A stretch of 33,330 bases of DNA from Nonomuraea antri (lineage in GTDB: Bacteria > Actinomycetota > Actinomycetes > Streptosporangiales > Streptosporangiaceae), in NCBI RefSeq assembly GCF_013283785.1, contig NZ_JABCPZ010000112.1, positions 1-33,330 on the forward strand, read 5' to 3'. How positions within the stretch are numbered: the stretch's first letter is position 1; the number at the start of each line of letters is the position of its first letter. The translations under genes were made by a program, and so were the position numbers. The notes under the pieces were generated by a model, which did not search any database, had not been told where the DNA came from, and was given only the letters and a program-made list of their open reading frames with translations. Positions 1 to 7,852 of the stretch are shown here, piece after piece.

Positions 1-735
1 GGGAAGTGGTGGTGGTTGGTCGTCGCGCAGGATGTCCGCCTGGACGGCCTGGAGGGCGGCGCCCGGCTCCAGCCCCAGCTCCGTCACCAGCACCCGGCGC
101 GCCTCCTGGAACGCGGCCAGCGCCTCGCCCCGGCGGCCCGACCTGTGCAGGGCGAGCATGAGCTGGCCGTGCAGTCGTTCGCGCAGCGGATGAGCGGTCA
201 CCAGCGCGCGCAGCTCGCCGACGAGTTCGCGGTGGAGGCCGAGTGCGAGTGCCAGGTCGATCCAGTCCTCGGTGAGCGCGGTTCGCCGTTCCTCCAGCCG
301 CCGCGCGTAGTCCCGGGCGGACTCGGGCAGGTCGAGGCCGTCGAAGACCGGGCCGCGCCACAGGTCCAGCGCCTGCCGGGCGGCGTGTTCGGCTCCTGCG
401 AGGTCGTCCTGCTCCAGCAGCCGTCTGGCGGTGCGTTCGTGGTCGCCGAAGACGTCGGCGTCCAGGTCGCCCGGGGCGAGCAGGAGCGCGTAGCCGCCGT
501 GCCTGGCCAGCAGGCTGCTCTCGCCGCCCAGCGCGCGCCGGACCTGCGCGACGTAGACGCGCAGGTTGTCGACGGCCGAACGCGGCGCCTGACCCCGCCA
601 CAGCGCGTCGACGAGCCGGTCGTTCTTGACGGGTTCCCCTTCCGCGGCGACCAGCACGGCGAGCAGGGCGGCGGGTTTGGGCGCGGTGAGACGCACCCCC
701 GCCACCTCGACGGCCCCCAGTATCGAGATGCGCAC
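1..735 (-). CDS. SARP/AfsR-family transcriptional regulator, N-terminal part (gene cut by left edge)
   Basis: The 245 visible residues begin VRISILGAVEVAG, the usual opening of SARP winged-helix regulators, followed by a Trans_reg_C DNA-binding domain (about residues 1-95, with VDALWRG and LRVYVAQVRRALG). A bacterial transcriptional activator domain follows (about 100-245, ending near TELGLEPGAALQ). Such proteins bind direct repeats and activate nearby genes, often for secondary metabolism. The GTG start at 733-735 is chosen because the conserved domain begins right there. A GAGG lies four bases upstream, and a TATAAC -10-like hexamer lies at 744-749. The reading frame is open at base 1, so a C-terminal NB-ARC/TPR part as in AfsR is possible but not visible. 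It diverges from the secreted protein at 789. The family call is firm; the target genes are unknown. Confidence 0.9.
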   Translation of the reverse strand, partial: MRISILGAVEVAGVRLTAPKPAALLAVLVAAEGEPVKNDRLVDALWRGQAPRSAVDNLRVYVAQVRRALGGESSLLARHGGYALLLAPGDLDADVFGDHERTARRLLEQDDLAGAEHAARQALDLWRGPVFDGLDLPESARDYARRLEERRTALTEDWIDLALALGLHRELVGELRALVTAHPLRERLHGQLMLALHRSGRRGEALAAFQEARRVLVTELGLEPGAALQAVQADILRDDQPPPLP

Positions 736-743
736 AACACCTC

Positions 744-773
744 GTTATACGGAGCTGTATACGCCCCGCACAA
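744..773 (-). promoter_or_regulatory. Putative promoter and palindrome in the SARP/secreted-protein divergent gap
   Basis: Read on the minus strand, TTGTGC (768-773) and TATAAC (744-749) are separated by 18 nt, and the SARP start codon is 8 nt below the -10. The perfect inverted repeat TATAC-N6-GTATA (746-761) overlaps it. This could be an autoregulatory or divergent operator. No binding protein can be named from sequence. Confidence 0.4.
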
Positions 774-788
774 TCCCCGGCGGACACG

Positions 789-1601
789 ATGACCGGCATG
801 ATCCGACGTTCATTCATGCTCGCCGCCTGCACGGCGACGGCCCTGGTCGTCCCGCTCGCGCCGGGTTCCATCGCACCGGTTTCGACCGCACCGGTCTCGA
901 CCGCACTGGTTTCGACTGCGACCGCCTCGACCGCGTCGGCCGCGCACACACCGGCCGCACACGTGGCGTCCGGCTCTCTGGTGGTCGGCTTCGGGGGCCC
1001 GACCGCCGCGCAGCTCAAGAAGGCGCTCGTCACCAAGTGGAACGGCAAGAAGGCCCACCTGGTCCGCTCCGGCAAAGGACGGTCGGTGATCGCGGGACAG
1101 GCCGACTGGGCGTACTCGCGGCTGCCCGGCCGCTGCAGAACCGCCACCACCGCCGGCCTGCTGTTCACCGGCCATCTCACCGGCCGCCCGGCCGCCCTGT
1201 CCATGCTGGACACCGGCAAGTCCTTCCACGGCGAGACGCTGATCTCCGTGCCGCCGTCCGTCCGGCTGCCCGCGCGATCCGTGCCGCCGCGCTGCGACCG
1301 GGTCGTGGTGCGGGACGGCGGCAAGAAGATCACCGTGCGGATCGTCCCCGTGACCGAGCTGCCGCACATCCCCGGCGCCGAGGTCAGCGCGGTGAAGATG
1401 ATCCTCTCGCCCAGCCCGTGGAGCCATCTGCGGCATCCGGAGCTCATGCTCACGGTGGTGCGTTCCGGGTCCGTCGTGCTGGAGACGTACACGGACTCGG
1501 GCGACGGCCACGTGGAACAGGCCGCCAACGCCTTCACCGTGGCGGCCTGGAGCCGCGTCGCGAAGTGGGGGCGCACGCCGTCAGGGACGCTGACGCTCTG
1601 A
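789..1601 (+). CDS. Secreted protein of unknown function
   Basis: A 270-residue protein that I do not recognise. It has a signal peptide: MIRR, then a hydrophobic run (LAACTATALVVPLAPG), then a low-complexity Ser/Thr/Ala stretch (STAPV, STALV, STATA, STASA) encoded by a 15-bp tandem repeat, with a likely cleavage region near ASAAH. The mature part has about 210 residues with only one cysteine pair (PGRCR and PPRCD) and no further membrane segment, so it is probably exported. The start could be ATG 789 or ATG 798; the second gives the cleaner signal peptide (MIRRSFMLAA). It diverges from the SARP gene with a 53-nt gap, so the regulator may control it. No catalytic motif is apparent. Confidence 0.65.
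   Translation: MTGMIRRSFMLAACTATALVVPLAPGSIAPVSTAPVSTALVSTATASTASAAHTPAAHVASGSLVVGFGGPTAAQLKKALVTKWNGKKAHLVRSGKGRSVIAGQADWAYSRLPGRCRTATTAGLLFTGHLTGRPAALSMLDTGKSFHGETLISVPPSVRLPARSVPPRCDRVVVRDGGKKITVRIVPVTELPHIPGAEVSAVKMILSPSPWSHLRHPELMLTVVRSGSVVLETYTDSGDGHVEQAANAFTVAAWSRVAKWGRTPSGTLTL
882..941 (+). repeat. Four tandem 15-bp units in a signal-peptide region
   Basis: Units start at 882, 897, 912 and 927, each close to tcgaccgcaccggtc, and encode a five-residue Ser-Thr-Ala repeat just after the hydrophobic core of the secreted protein's signal peptide. The reading frame is kept. Copy number is likely to vary between strains. Confidence 0.7.
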
Positions 1602-1665
1602 CGCAGGCGCACGGTGTGTCCACTGTCACGTTGCCTTATTGGCATTGAGTCCAAAAAATGGCGGC

Positions 1666-3039
1666 ATGGCCGATCTCCCCCGCTCCGCGGTGACCCGTAC
1701 CGCCAAACTCGCCTCCCTCCCTCTCGGTTACGCCGGGCGTACCGCGCTCGGCCTGGGCAAGCGGGCGTTCGGCAAGCCCGCCGAGCTGATCGCGCACGAG
1801 GTGCAGACCCGGACCGCCGAGCAGATCTTCAAGGTGCTCGGCGAGCTCAAGGGCGGCGCGATGAAGATCGGCCAGCTCCTGTCGGTGCTGGAGTCCGCGC
1901 TGCCCCCGGCCGTGATCGGGCCGTACCGGGCGGCGCTGACCAGGCTGCAGGAGTCGGCGCCGCCGATGCCGGCCGCCACGGTCCACCGGGTGCTGGCCGA
2001 GGACTTCGGCGACGACTGGCGGACGCACTTCGCGGACTTCGACGACGACCCGGCCGCGTCCGCCTCGATCGGTCAGGTGCACCGGGCCGTCTGGGCGGAC
2101 GGGCGCCGCGTCGCGGTCAAGGTGCAGTACCCGGGGGCGGCCAAGGCGTTGCGCGGCGACCTGAAGCAGCTCGGCCGGGTGGTGCGCCTGTTCGGGGTGC
2201 TGCTGCCCGGCCTGGACGTGCGCTCGTTCGTCCAGGAGCTCCAGGACCGCGTGGCCGAGGAGCTCGACTACGGCTGGGAGGCGCGGGCCTGGCACGCGTT
2301 CGCCACCGAGTACGACGGCGACCAGGACATCGTGGTCCCGCCGGTGGTGGCGGCGTCGGAGCACGTGATCGTGACCGAGTGGCTGGACGGCACCCCGCTG
2401 TCCAAGGTCATCGAGGACGGGCCGCAGGAACTGCGTGACCAGGTGGCGCTCCGGCTCGTCCGGTTCTACTTCTCCTCGCCCACCCGCTGCCGCCTGCTGC
2501 ACGCAGACCCGCACCCGGGCAACTTCCGCGTCACCCCGGACGGCCGGCTCGGCGTGCTGGACTTCGGCGCGGTCAAACAGTACCCGGACGGTCACCCGCC
2601 CGCCGTCGGCCCCATGCTCAGGCACGGGGCGGCCGGCGACATCGCGGGCGTGGCCGAGGTGTTCAGGCAGGAAGGCGTGATCCGCGACGGGGTGGAGGTG
2701 GACCTGGACGCGCTGGCCACGTTCGTCCGGCCGTACGCCGAGCCGATCTCGGTGCCGGAGTTCACCTTCACCAGGGACTGGATGCGGGAACGCGGCCTGT
2801 ACATGTTCGGCGACGGCACCAGCATCTTCCGCGCGCTGAACGTGCCGCCCGAGTACGTCATGAGCTTCCGCGTGCTCACCGCCGGCTACGGCCTGCTCAG
2901 CCAGCTCGCCGCCACCGCGCCCTTCCGCGCCGAGGCGGAACGCTGGATCCCCGGCTTCACCGACGGCCCCGGCACCGACACCGACACGCCCGACACATCC
3001 GACACACCCGACGTGGCGGACAAATCGGGCAGCCCCTAG
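1666..3039 (+). CDS. ABC1/AarF/UbiB-family atypical kinase
   Basis: A 457-residue protein of the atypical kinase family linked to isoprenoid-quinone and lipid metabolism in other organisms. It has the family's N-terminal KxGQ motif (MKIGQ, about residues 66-70), an SASIGQVH loop, the ATP-binding lysine in VAVKVQYPG, the catalytic stretch LHADPHPGN and the metal-binding DFG in GVLDFGAVK. All key residues are present. The acidic Thr/Asp-rich tail (GTDTDTPDTSDTPD) looks unstructured. An upstream TTG at 1639 is possible, but ATG 1666 gives the usual actinobacterial N-terminus (ADLPRSAVTRTAKLA). TTGCCT (1631-1636) and AAAAAT (1654-1659), 17 nt apart, end 6 nt before this ATG, which suggests a leaderless transcript. 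The substrate is unknown. The TauE-like gene begins 3 nt after the stop, so the two are probably co-transcribed. Confidence 0.9.
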   Translation: MADLPRSAVTRTAKLASLPLGYAGRTALGLGKRAFGKPAELIAHEVQTRTAEQIFKVLGELKGGAMKIGQLLSVLESALPPAVIGPYRAALTRLQESAPPMPAATVHRVLAEDFGDDWRTHFADFDDDPAASASIGQVHRAVWADGRRVAVKVQYPGAAKALRGDLKQLGRVVRLFGVLLPGLDVRSFVQELQDRVAEELDYGWEARAWHAFATEYDGDQDIVVPPVVAASEHVIVTEWLDGTPLSKVIEDGPQELRDQVALRLVRFYFSSPTRCRLLHADPHPGNFRVTPDGRLGVLDFGAVKQYPDGHPPAVGPMLRHGAAGDIAGVAEVFRQEGVIRDGVEVDLDALATFVRPYAEPISVPEFTFTRDWMRERGLYMFGDGTSIFRALNVPPEYVMSFRVLTAGYGLLSQLAATAPFRAEAERWIPGFTDGPGTDTDTPDTSDTPDVADKSGSP

Positions 3040-3042
3040 CAT

Positions 3043-3789
3043 GTGCGGGTGATCGTAGGAGAGCTGTTCGGCCTGCTCGGCGTGGGTGTTGCGGCCGGCG
3101 TGGTGAGCACGGTCGTGAGCCTGGCCTCGATCATCTCCTATCCCGCGCTGCTGGCGTTCGGGCTGCCGCCGCTGACGGCGAACGTCACGAACACGGTCGC
3201 GCTCGTCTTCACCGGACTCGGCGCGGCGGCCGGATCGCGTCCCGAGCTGGCCGGGCAGGCCGGGCGGGTGGCCAGGCTCGGCTGGGTGACCGCGCTGGGC
3301 GGCGCGACAGGGGCGGCGCTGCTGCTGGTGACCCCGTCGAGGACGTTCGAGCTGATCGCGCCCTGGCTGATCGCGATGGCGTCGTTGCTGCTCGCGCGGC
3401 CGCCGAGGGGACGGGCCCACGGCGAGCACGGCGTGCTGGGCCGGATCCTGCTGTTCACCGTCGCCATCTACGTCGGGTATTTCGGCGCGGCCGGCGGCAT
3501 TCTCATGTTCGCCGTGCTGACGTCCATGTTCGACCAGTCGGCCGCCCGGCTCAACGCGATGAAGAACGTGTTGTCCGGGCTGGCGAACCTGGTGGCCGCG
3601 GCCGGGTTCGCGCTGTTCGGCCCGGTGGACTGGGCCGCCACGGCCCCGCTGGCGGCCGGGTTCCTGATCGGTGGCTGGCTCGGACCCAAGATCGCCCGAC
3701 GGGTGCCCGGCGACGGCCTGCGCTACCTGGCCGCCGCCTGCGGGCTCGCGGTCGCGGTCAAACTCGGCCTCGACTCCTACGCGCACTGA
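3043..3789 (+). CDS. TauE/SafE-family (DUF81) membrane transporter
   Basis: A 248-residue polytopic protein with about eight hydrophobic segments in two similar halves, typical of TauE/SafE sulfite or sulfoacetate exporters. Visible family features are an N-terminal half with GVVSTVVSLASIISYPALL and NVTNTVALVF, and a second half with YVGYFGAAGGILMFAVL and LNAMKNVLSGLANLVAA. The gene starts at GTG 3043, 3 nt after the AarF-like kinase, so an operon is likely. The family is heterogeneous; no sulfur-metabolism gene lies nearby, so the substrate is open. The last 17 bases and stop are followed by an imperfect copy of themselves (3798-3825). Confidence 0.88.
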   Translation: MRVIVGELFGLLGVGVAAGVVSTVVSLASIISYPALLAFGLPPLTANVTNTVALVFTGLGAAAGSRPELAGQAGRVARLGWVTALGGATGAALLLVTPSRTFELIAPWLIAMASLLLARPPRGRAHGEHGVLGRILLFTVAIYVGYFGAAGGILMFAVLTSMFDQSAARLNAMKNVLSGLANLVAAAGFALFGPVDWAATAPLAAGFLIGGWLGPKIARRVPGDGLRYLAAACGLAVAVKLGLDSYAH

Positions 3790-3826
3790 GAGCGTCGGCT
3801 CCTACGCGCGCGCTGAGAGCGCCGAC
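3773..3826. repeat. Imperfect tandem duplication at the end of the TauE-like gene, possible bidirectional hairpin
   Basis: The segment at 3773-3798 (ctcctacgcgcactgagagc core) recurs at 3798-3825 with a 2-bp length change and a few substitutions, duplicating the last codons and stop codon. Within it GTCGGC (from 3794) can pair with GCCGAC (to 3826), which could serve as a weak terminator between two convergent genes. There is no T-run. Confidence 0.45.
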
Positions 3827-3828
3827 CC

Positions 3829-4536
3829 CTACCAGGCCTGAGCGCGCCTGCTCCGGGCGTCGATGAGCTGCGAGAACCGCCGCGTCACCTCGTACCAGAT
3901 AGGCGTGGAGACCGGCTCGTCGGCGACGGCGCGCGCGTAGACCTCGTCGGGGTCGAAGCCGTCCACCTCCCACTCGTGCACCCGCTCGGGCAGCACCTCC
4001 GGATGGAACTGCACCCCCCACGCCCGCTCGCCCACCCGGAACGCCTGGTACGGGCAGCGCTCGGTCTCGGCCAGCCACACCGCGCCCGCGGGCAGCCGGG
4101 TGATCGCGTCCTTGTGGTGCTCAATGGCGGGCACGACCGCGGGCAGGTCGCGGAAGAGCGGATCGGCGGCGGCCTCCGGCCTGATCGTGATGGGGGTGCT
4201 GCCGTGCTCGGGCGCGCCCGCGTCGCCCTGCACCGCCCCGCCGGCCACCTCGGCGAGCATCTGGCCGCCCAGGCAGATGCCCAGCACCGGCACCCCGTCG
4301 GCCAGCGCCTGCGCCATGAGCCGCCTGGTGGGGGCCAGCCAGGGGGCGCGGTCGTCCTCGCTCGGCAGGTAGCCGCCGCCGAGCATGATCAGGGCGTCGT
4401 GGCAGAGCCGGTCGGGCACCAGGGCGCCTTCGTGCGCCATGATCACCTCGAGCTTGTGCCCGGCCTCCTCCAGCCACCCGCCGACCCGGCGGGGACCGCC
4501 GCTCGTGCTGTTCTGCACGACCAGGACGTCACCCAT
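3829..4536 (-). CDS. Class I glutamine amidotransferase-domain protein
   Basis: A 235-residue stand-alone GATase1 protein resembling the GMP-synthase-like amidotransferases of actinobacteria. The catalytic triad is visible: nucleophile Cys88 in LGICLGGQ, and His178 and Glu180 in VQFHPE. The oxyanion-region glycines (LGGGYLPSED) are also present. It begins MGDVLVVQNS, a Rossmann-like beta strand. A GGAGG lies 7 nt before ATG 4536. Members either release ammonia from glutamine for an unknown synthase or hydrolyse gamma-glutamyl compounds. No synthase partner is adjacent, so the reaction is uncertain. Its 3' end faces the TauE-like gene across 39 nt. Confidence 0.9.
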   Translation of the reverse strand: MGDVLVVQNSTSGGPRRVGGWLEEAGHKLEVIMAHEGALVPDRLCHDALIMLGGGYLPSEDDRAPWLAPTRRLMAQALADGVPVLGICLGGQMLAEVAGGAVQGDAGAPEHGSTPITIRPEAAADPLFRDLPAVVPAIEHHKDAITRLPAGAVWLAETERCPYQAFRVGERAWGVQFHPEVLPERVHEWEVDGFDPDEVYARAVADEPVSTPIWYEVTRRFSQLIDARSRRAQAW

Positions 4537-4612
4537 CGCCTGCCTCCGCCCATCCGTTCAAGACCTGCCGCACTGTACGGCACGCGGCCGGGCCGGCGGT
4601 GAGCGGGTGTCG

Positions 4613-5107
4613 TCACTGGCGGTACATCGGCCGGGTGGAGTCCTCCGGGCCGCCCTGCGGCGGGTAGACGTACGCCTCGGGCTCGTCCTCGTCGTACGTC
4701 AGCACCGAAGCCCGCCACCTGGACGGGAACAGCGAGGCCACCAGCAGCACGGCGGCGACCAGCCACAGCAGCCCGGTGCCCAGCACCTCCTGCAGCACGC
4801 CCGCCAGCTGGCCGGGCTGCACCTGCGCGGGCAGCGACTCCAGGCCGCGCGCCAGCATCGCGGGCATCAGCGACGACGCGGCGAAGGTCAGGCCGGCCAG
4901 CAGCGACGCGATCGGCGACATCCGCGAGCCGGCCAGGAACGCCAGCACGACGGCCGTGCCGGCGAGCACCCCGAGGGCGGGCAGGGCCGCGATCGCCCCC
5001 TCGGGGGTCGCGGCCCCGCCGACTCCGAACAGCAAGCCCACGACGGCCAGCGGTGACAGGAGCAGTCCGGCGACCGCTCCCAGAACATGACGGGAACCGT
5101 TTGACAT
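4613..5107 (-). CDS. Four-helix integral membrane protein of unknown function
   Basis: A 164-residue protein with four hydrophobic segments (about residues 9-30, 39-60, 64-86 and 108-130) and an acidic, tyrosine- and proline-containing C-terminal tail (TYDEDEPEAYVYPPQGG). The tail probably faces the cytoplasm. No catalytic motif is visible and I do not recognise a family. The ATG at 5107 is preceded by GGGG at a suitable distance. A short palindrome (TTGAG-N1-CTCAA, 5130-5140) lies 23 nt upstream. The amidotransferase follows 76 nt downstream on the same strand. Confidence 0.75.
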   Translation of the reverse strand: MSNGSRHVLGAVAGLLLSPLAVVGLLFGVGGAATPEGAIAALPALGVLAGTAVVLAFLAGSRMSPIASLLAGLTFAASSLMPAMLARGLESLPAQVQPGQLAGVLQEVLGTGLLWLVAAVLLVASLFPSRWRASVLTYDEDEPEAYVYPPQGGPEDSTRPMYRQ

Positions 5108-5180
5108 GATTCAACCCCGTTGTTCGGCTTGAGCCTCAACCTACCGCGCCGTGGACGCGTGCGGCGGGTCTCGGCGCGGG

Positions 5181-5233
5181 CTGGTCTGCCGTGCGTAGGC
5201 TGGTCTGCCGTGCGGCGGCCGGTCTGCCGTACG
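5181..5233. repeat. Three copies of a 19-bp direct repeat
   Basis: Copies of ctggtctgccgtgcg begin at 5181, 5200 and 5219 with an exact 19-bp period; the third has two substitutions. The array ends 5 nt beyond the stop codon of the M1 peptidase gene, which reads on the minus strand. It is non-coding as far as I can see. Confidence 0.7.
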
Positions 5234-5237
5234 GCTC

Positions 5238-6677
5238 TCAGCGGGGGCTGGTCTTGCCGTCCAGCCAGGAGTCGATCAGGTCCGTCAGGTCCTCACCGGT
5301 GAAGTCGTTGATCCACTTGGTGAAGGAGGCGCGGTCCTGGGTGGTGTTGCGGTGCTGCTGCGGCCAGGCCCTGGTCATCGCGAAGAACTTGTCGTCGCCC
5401 ACGCGCTCCCTGATGTCGTGCAGCATCAGCGCGGGGCCGTAGTACACGTTGCTCTCGGCGAAGGAGTCCTTGCGGTACTTGCCGGGCGGGCCGAACTTCT
5501 TGCGGAGCTGGGCCTCCTCGCCGCGGATGCTGTCCATGAGCTCGTCGATCGTGCCCCCGCCGTGGTCGGCGTAGTACTGCAGCTCGAAGTACATCGCGAA
5601 GCCCTCGTTCATCCACAGGTCACGCCAGGTGCGCGGGGTGACCGTGTCGCCGAACCAGTGGTGCGCCAGCTCGTGCGCCACCACGCCGGGCGTCATGTAC
5701 GGCGGGCCGAGCGTGATCATCTGCTGCGTCTCCATGCCGGAGTCGCTGGTCACCACGATGCCCGCGGTCGGGAACGGGTACGCGCCGAGCCGCTTCTCCA
5801 GCCACTTCATGATGGCCGGCGTCTGCTTGGCCACCTTGAGCGTCTTGGGCACGTCGCCCGGCCTGATCCAGTACGTGATCGGCACCCCGCGCGGGCCCTT
5901 GTCCCGGTAGAGCCGGAACTTGTCGGCCGCGAACACGGTCAGGTAGCTGGCCACCGGGTCACGCGACTGCCAGCGGAACGTGCTCTTGCCGCCCGAGGTG
6001 GTCTTGCCCTTGTAGGTGCCGTGCGCCACGCCCGACCAGCCGTTCGGGACGGTGATCGCCACGTCGTAGAGCGCCTCGTCCGACGGGTGGTCGTTGACCG
6101 GGAACCAGGTGAACGAGCCGAACGGCTCCTGCAGCGCCCACGCCCTGCCGCCGCTCTCGATGTGGAAACCGAGCAGGTTGATGTCCGCGCGCTTCTGCCT
6201 GGCGTTGGTCACCTTGGGCACGCCGTGGTAGCGCACGGAGACGACCGCGCGTCCGTCGGCCTTGAGCGGGGCGTGCAGGGTGAGGTCGTCGCCCTTGCGC
6301 GTGACCTTGACCGGCTTGCCGGCCACCGTCGCACCGTCCACCTTCAGCGCGCGGCCGAAGTCGAGCCTGATGCTGGTGACCGCCTTGGTGGCGCGCAGCG
6401 TGATGTCGGCCCGGCCGGTCAGCGTGCGGCTGCTCGGCTGCCAGCCGAGCTTCAGCCCGTAGTGGAGCACGTCGATGGACGGGTTGCCGTAGGCCGGGTA
6501 CAGCGGGTCGGCGACGGGCCGCGACAGACCCTTGACGTACGGGTCCGCCTTGGGCGGTGAGGCCAGCGACGCCGAGCTGATCGCCCGGACCGGCTGACTG
6601 GACGTGGTGGACGCCGGCGCGCTGCATGCCGGGACGGCGAGCGCTGCGCTCAGCAGTAGAAGGAGGGGCCTCCGCAT
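5238..6677 (-). CDS. M1-family zinc metallopeptidase, probable lipoprotein
   Basis: A 479-residue aminopeptidase N-like (gluzincin) protein. It carries the zinc site HELAHHWFGD (His335, Glu336, His339) with the third ligand 18-19 residues on, in NEGFAMYFE (Glu358), and an exopeptidase motif GMETQ (314-318) in place of GAMEN. The N-terminus is MRRPLLLLLSAALAVPAC, a lipobox-like signal peptide placing Cys18 at the membrane surface, so the enzyme should act outside the cell. An in-frame TTG at 6713 exists, but ATG 6677 gives a proper signal peptide. The protein is shorter than full-length M1 enzymes (about 850 residues) and lacks their C-terminal helical domain, as is usual for this secreted actinobacterial subgroup. 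Confidence 0.92.
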   Translation of the reverse strand: MRRPLLLLLSAALAVPACSAPASTTSSQPVRAISSASLASPPKADPYVKGLSRPVADPLYPAYGNPSIDVLHYGLKLGWQPSSRTLTGRADITLRATKAVTSIRLDFGRALKVDGATVAGKPVKVTRKGDDLTLHAPLKADGRAVVSVRYHGVPKVTNARQKRADINLLGFHIESGGRAWALQEPFGSFTWFPVNDHPSDEALYDVAITVPNGWSGVAHGTYKGKTTSGGKSTFRWQSRDPVASYLTVFAADKFRLYRDKGPRGVPITYWIRPGDVPKTLKVAKQTPAIMKWLEKRLGAYPFPTAGIVVTSDSGMETQQMITLGPPYMTPGVVAHELAHHWFGDTVTPRTWRDLWMNEGFAMYFELQYYADHGGGTIDELMDSIRGEEAQLRKKFGPPGKYRKDSFAESNVYYGPALMLHDIRERVGDDKFFAMTRAWPQQHRNTTQDRASFTKWINDFTGEDLTDLIDSWLDGKTSPR

Positions 6678-6693
6678 TCGGGCAAAGGTAATG

Positions 6694-6780
6694 ATCCCCG
6701 TGACCCTCCACAAGGGGATTTAACATCTGGAAATCAGTCGTATCACTGAAATTCCTCCAAAATCGCTGTGAAGTGCGATT
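6694..6780. promoter_or_regulatory. Divergent regulatory gap with three inverted repeats
   Basis: The gap between the M1 peptidase (minus) and the beta-propeller gene (plus) holds three perfect inverted repeats: ATCCCC-N14-GGGGAT (6694-6719), TCAGT-N6-ACTGA (6734-6749) and AATCGC-N8-GCGATT (6761-6780). It is also AT-richer than its surroundings. Operators for one or more dimeric regulators are likely. The first would lie in the peptidase mRNA leader. Confidence 0.45.
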
Positions 6781-6822
6781 CGAGGCTTTGCTCCGGCCCA
6801 GGCCGGGGGGATCGTGGGCCGC

Positions 6823-7821
6823 ATGAGACCCGCGATCCGCACCGCCGCCGCTCTCGGCGCCTTCGCCCTGCTCCTGGCCGCCGCGGCCCCGGCGCAGGCC
6901 GCACCCACGCGGACCGAGCCACCGCAGTCCGCGCCGGAACAGGCGCCACAGCCGGCGCCGGAGCAGGCCCCGCAGTCCGCGCCCGCCGCCCTCCCGGACA
7001 CCTTCCCGTTGCCGAACGGCTTCCAGCCGGAGGGCATCGCCACCGGGCCGGGTCCCTACGCCTACTTCGGCTCGCGGGCCACCGGCTCGATCTACCGGGC
7101 CGATTTGCGTACCGGCCAGGGCGCCGTCATCAGTCAGGGCCCGGGCACGCCGTCGCTCGGGCTCAAGACCGACCGCCGCGGCCGGCTGTTCGTCTCCGGC
7201 GGCACCGCGGGCGACGCCCGGGTCGTGGACGTGGCCACCGGGGCCGTGCTCAAGACGTACGCGCTGGCCACCGGGCCCGCGTTCGTCAACGACGTCGTCC
7301 TGGTGAAGCGCTCGGCCTACTTCACCGACTCGACCAACCCGGTGCTGTACCGGCTCGAACTCGGCCGCCGCGGCGCGCTGCCGGCCGAGGCCGTCAAGAT
7401 CCCGCTGACCGGCGCCATCCAGTACGGCACCGGCATCAACGCGAACGGCATCGCCCCGAGCCCGGACCGCCGGTCCCTGCTGATCGTCCAGTCGAACACC
7501 GGCAAGCTGTTCAAGGTCGACCCGCGCACCGGCGTCACCACCGAGGTGGACCTGGGCGGCGAGACCCTGGCCAACGGCGACGGCCTGCTGCTGTCCGGCC
7601 GTACCCTCTACGCCGTGCAGAACCGGCTCAACACCGTCGCCGTCGTCAAGCTCAGCCGCGACGGTTCGTCCGGACGGGTCGTGGACCGGCGCACCGACCC
7701 CCGCTTCGACGTGCCCACCACGGTGGCCAAGTTCGCGGGCCGGCTCTACCTGCCCAACGCCCGCTTCACCACCCCGCCTGGGCCCGACACGCCGTACTCG
7801 GTGGTGGCCATCGACCGCTGA
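6823..7821 (+). CDS. Secreted SMP-30/gluconolactonase-like beta-propeller protein
   Basis: A 332-residue exported protein. Residues 1-26 form a classical signal peptide with cleavage after AQA. A Pro/Gln/Ala-rich linker follows (APEQAPQPAPEQAPQSAP), then blades of a beta-propeller opening with LPNGFQPEGIATGPG and containing FVNDVVLVKRSAYFTDS, YGTGINANGIAPSPD and NGDGLLLSGRTLYAVQNR. This pattern matches SMP-30/LRE-like propellers in actinobacteria. Members often bind metal or hydrolyse lactones; the activity here is unknown. An alternative GTG start at 6814 has a G-run closer to it. It diverges from the M1 peptidase over a repeat-rich 145-nt gap and may be co-regulated with it. Confidence 0.82.
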   Translation: MRPAIRTAAALGAFALLLAAAAPAQAAPTRTEPPQSAPEQAPQPAPEQAPQSAPAALPDTFPLPNGFQPEGIATGPGPYAYFGSRATGSIYRADLRTGQGAVISQGPGTPSLGLKTDRRGRLFVSGGTAGDARVVDVATGAVLKTYALATGPAFVNDVVLVKRSAYFTDSTNPVLYRLELGRRGALPAEAVKIPLTGAIQYGTGINANGIAPSPDRRSLLIVQSNTGKLFKVDPRTGVTTEVDLGGETLANGDGLLLSGRTLYAVQNRLNTVAVVKLSRDGSSGRVVDRRTDPRFDVPTTVAKFAGRLYLPNARFTTPPGPDTPYSVVAIDR

Positions 7822-7852
7822 CCGCAGGCCATCGGCCGTCGGCGGGGGAGGG

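Noticed and set aside
1..735. Secondary-metabolite cluster announced by the SARP regulator
   Set aside because: No biosynthetic enzymes (PKS, NRPS, terpene) are visible in the window; the region left of base 1 cannot be judged.
1636..3786. A 716-codon open frame on the minus strand opposite the AarF and TauE genes
   Set aside because: Its Arg/Gly/His-rich composition is what the complement of GC-rich coding DNA gives; the plus-strand frames carry real domains.
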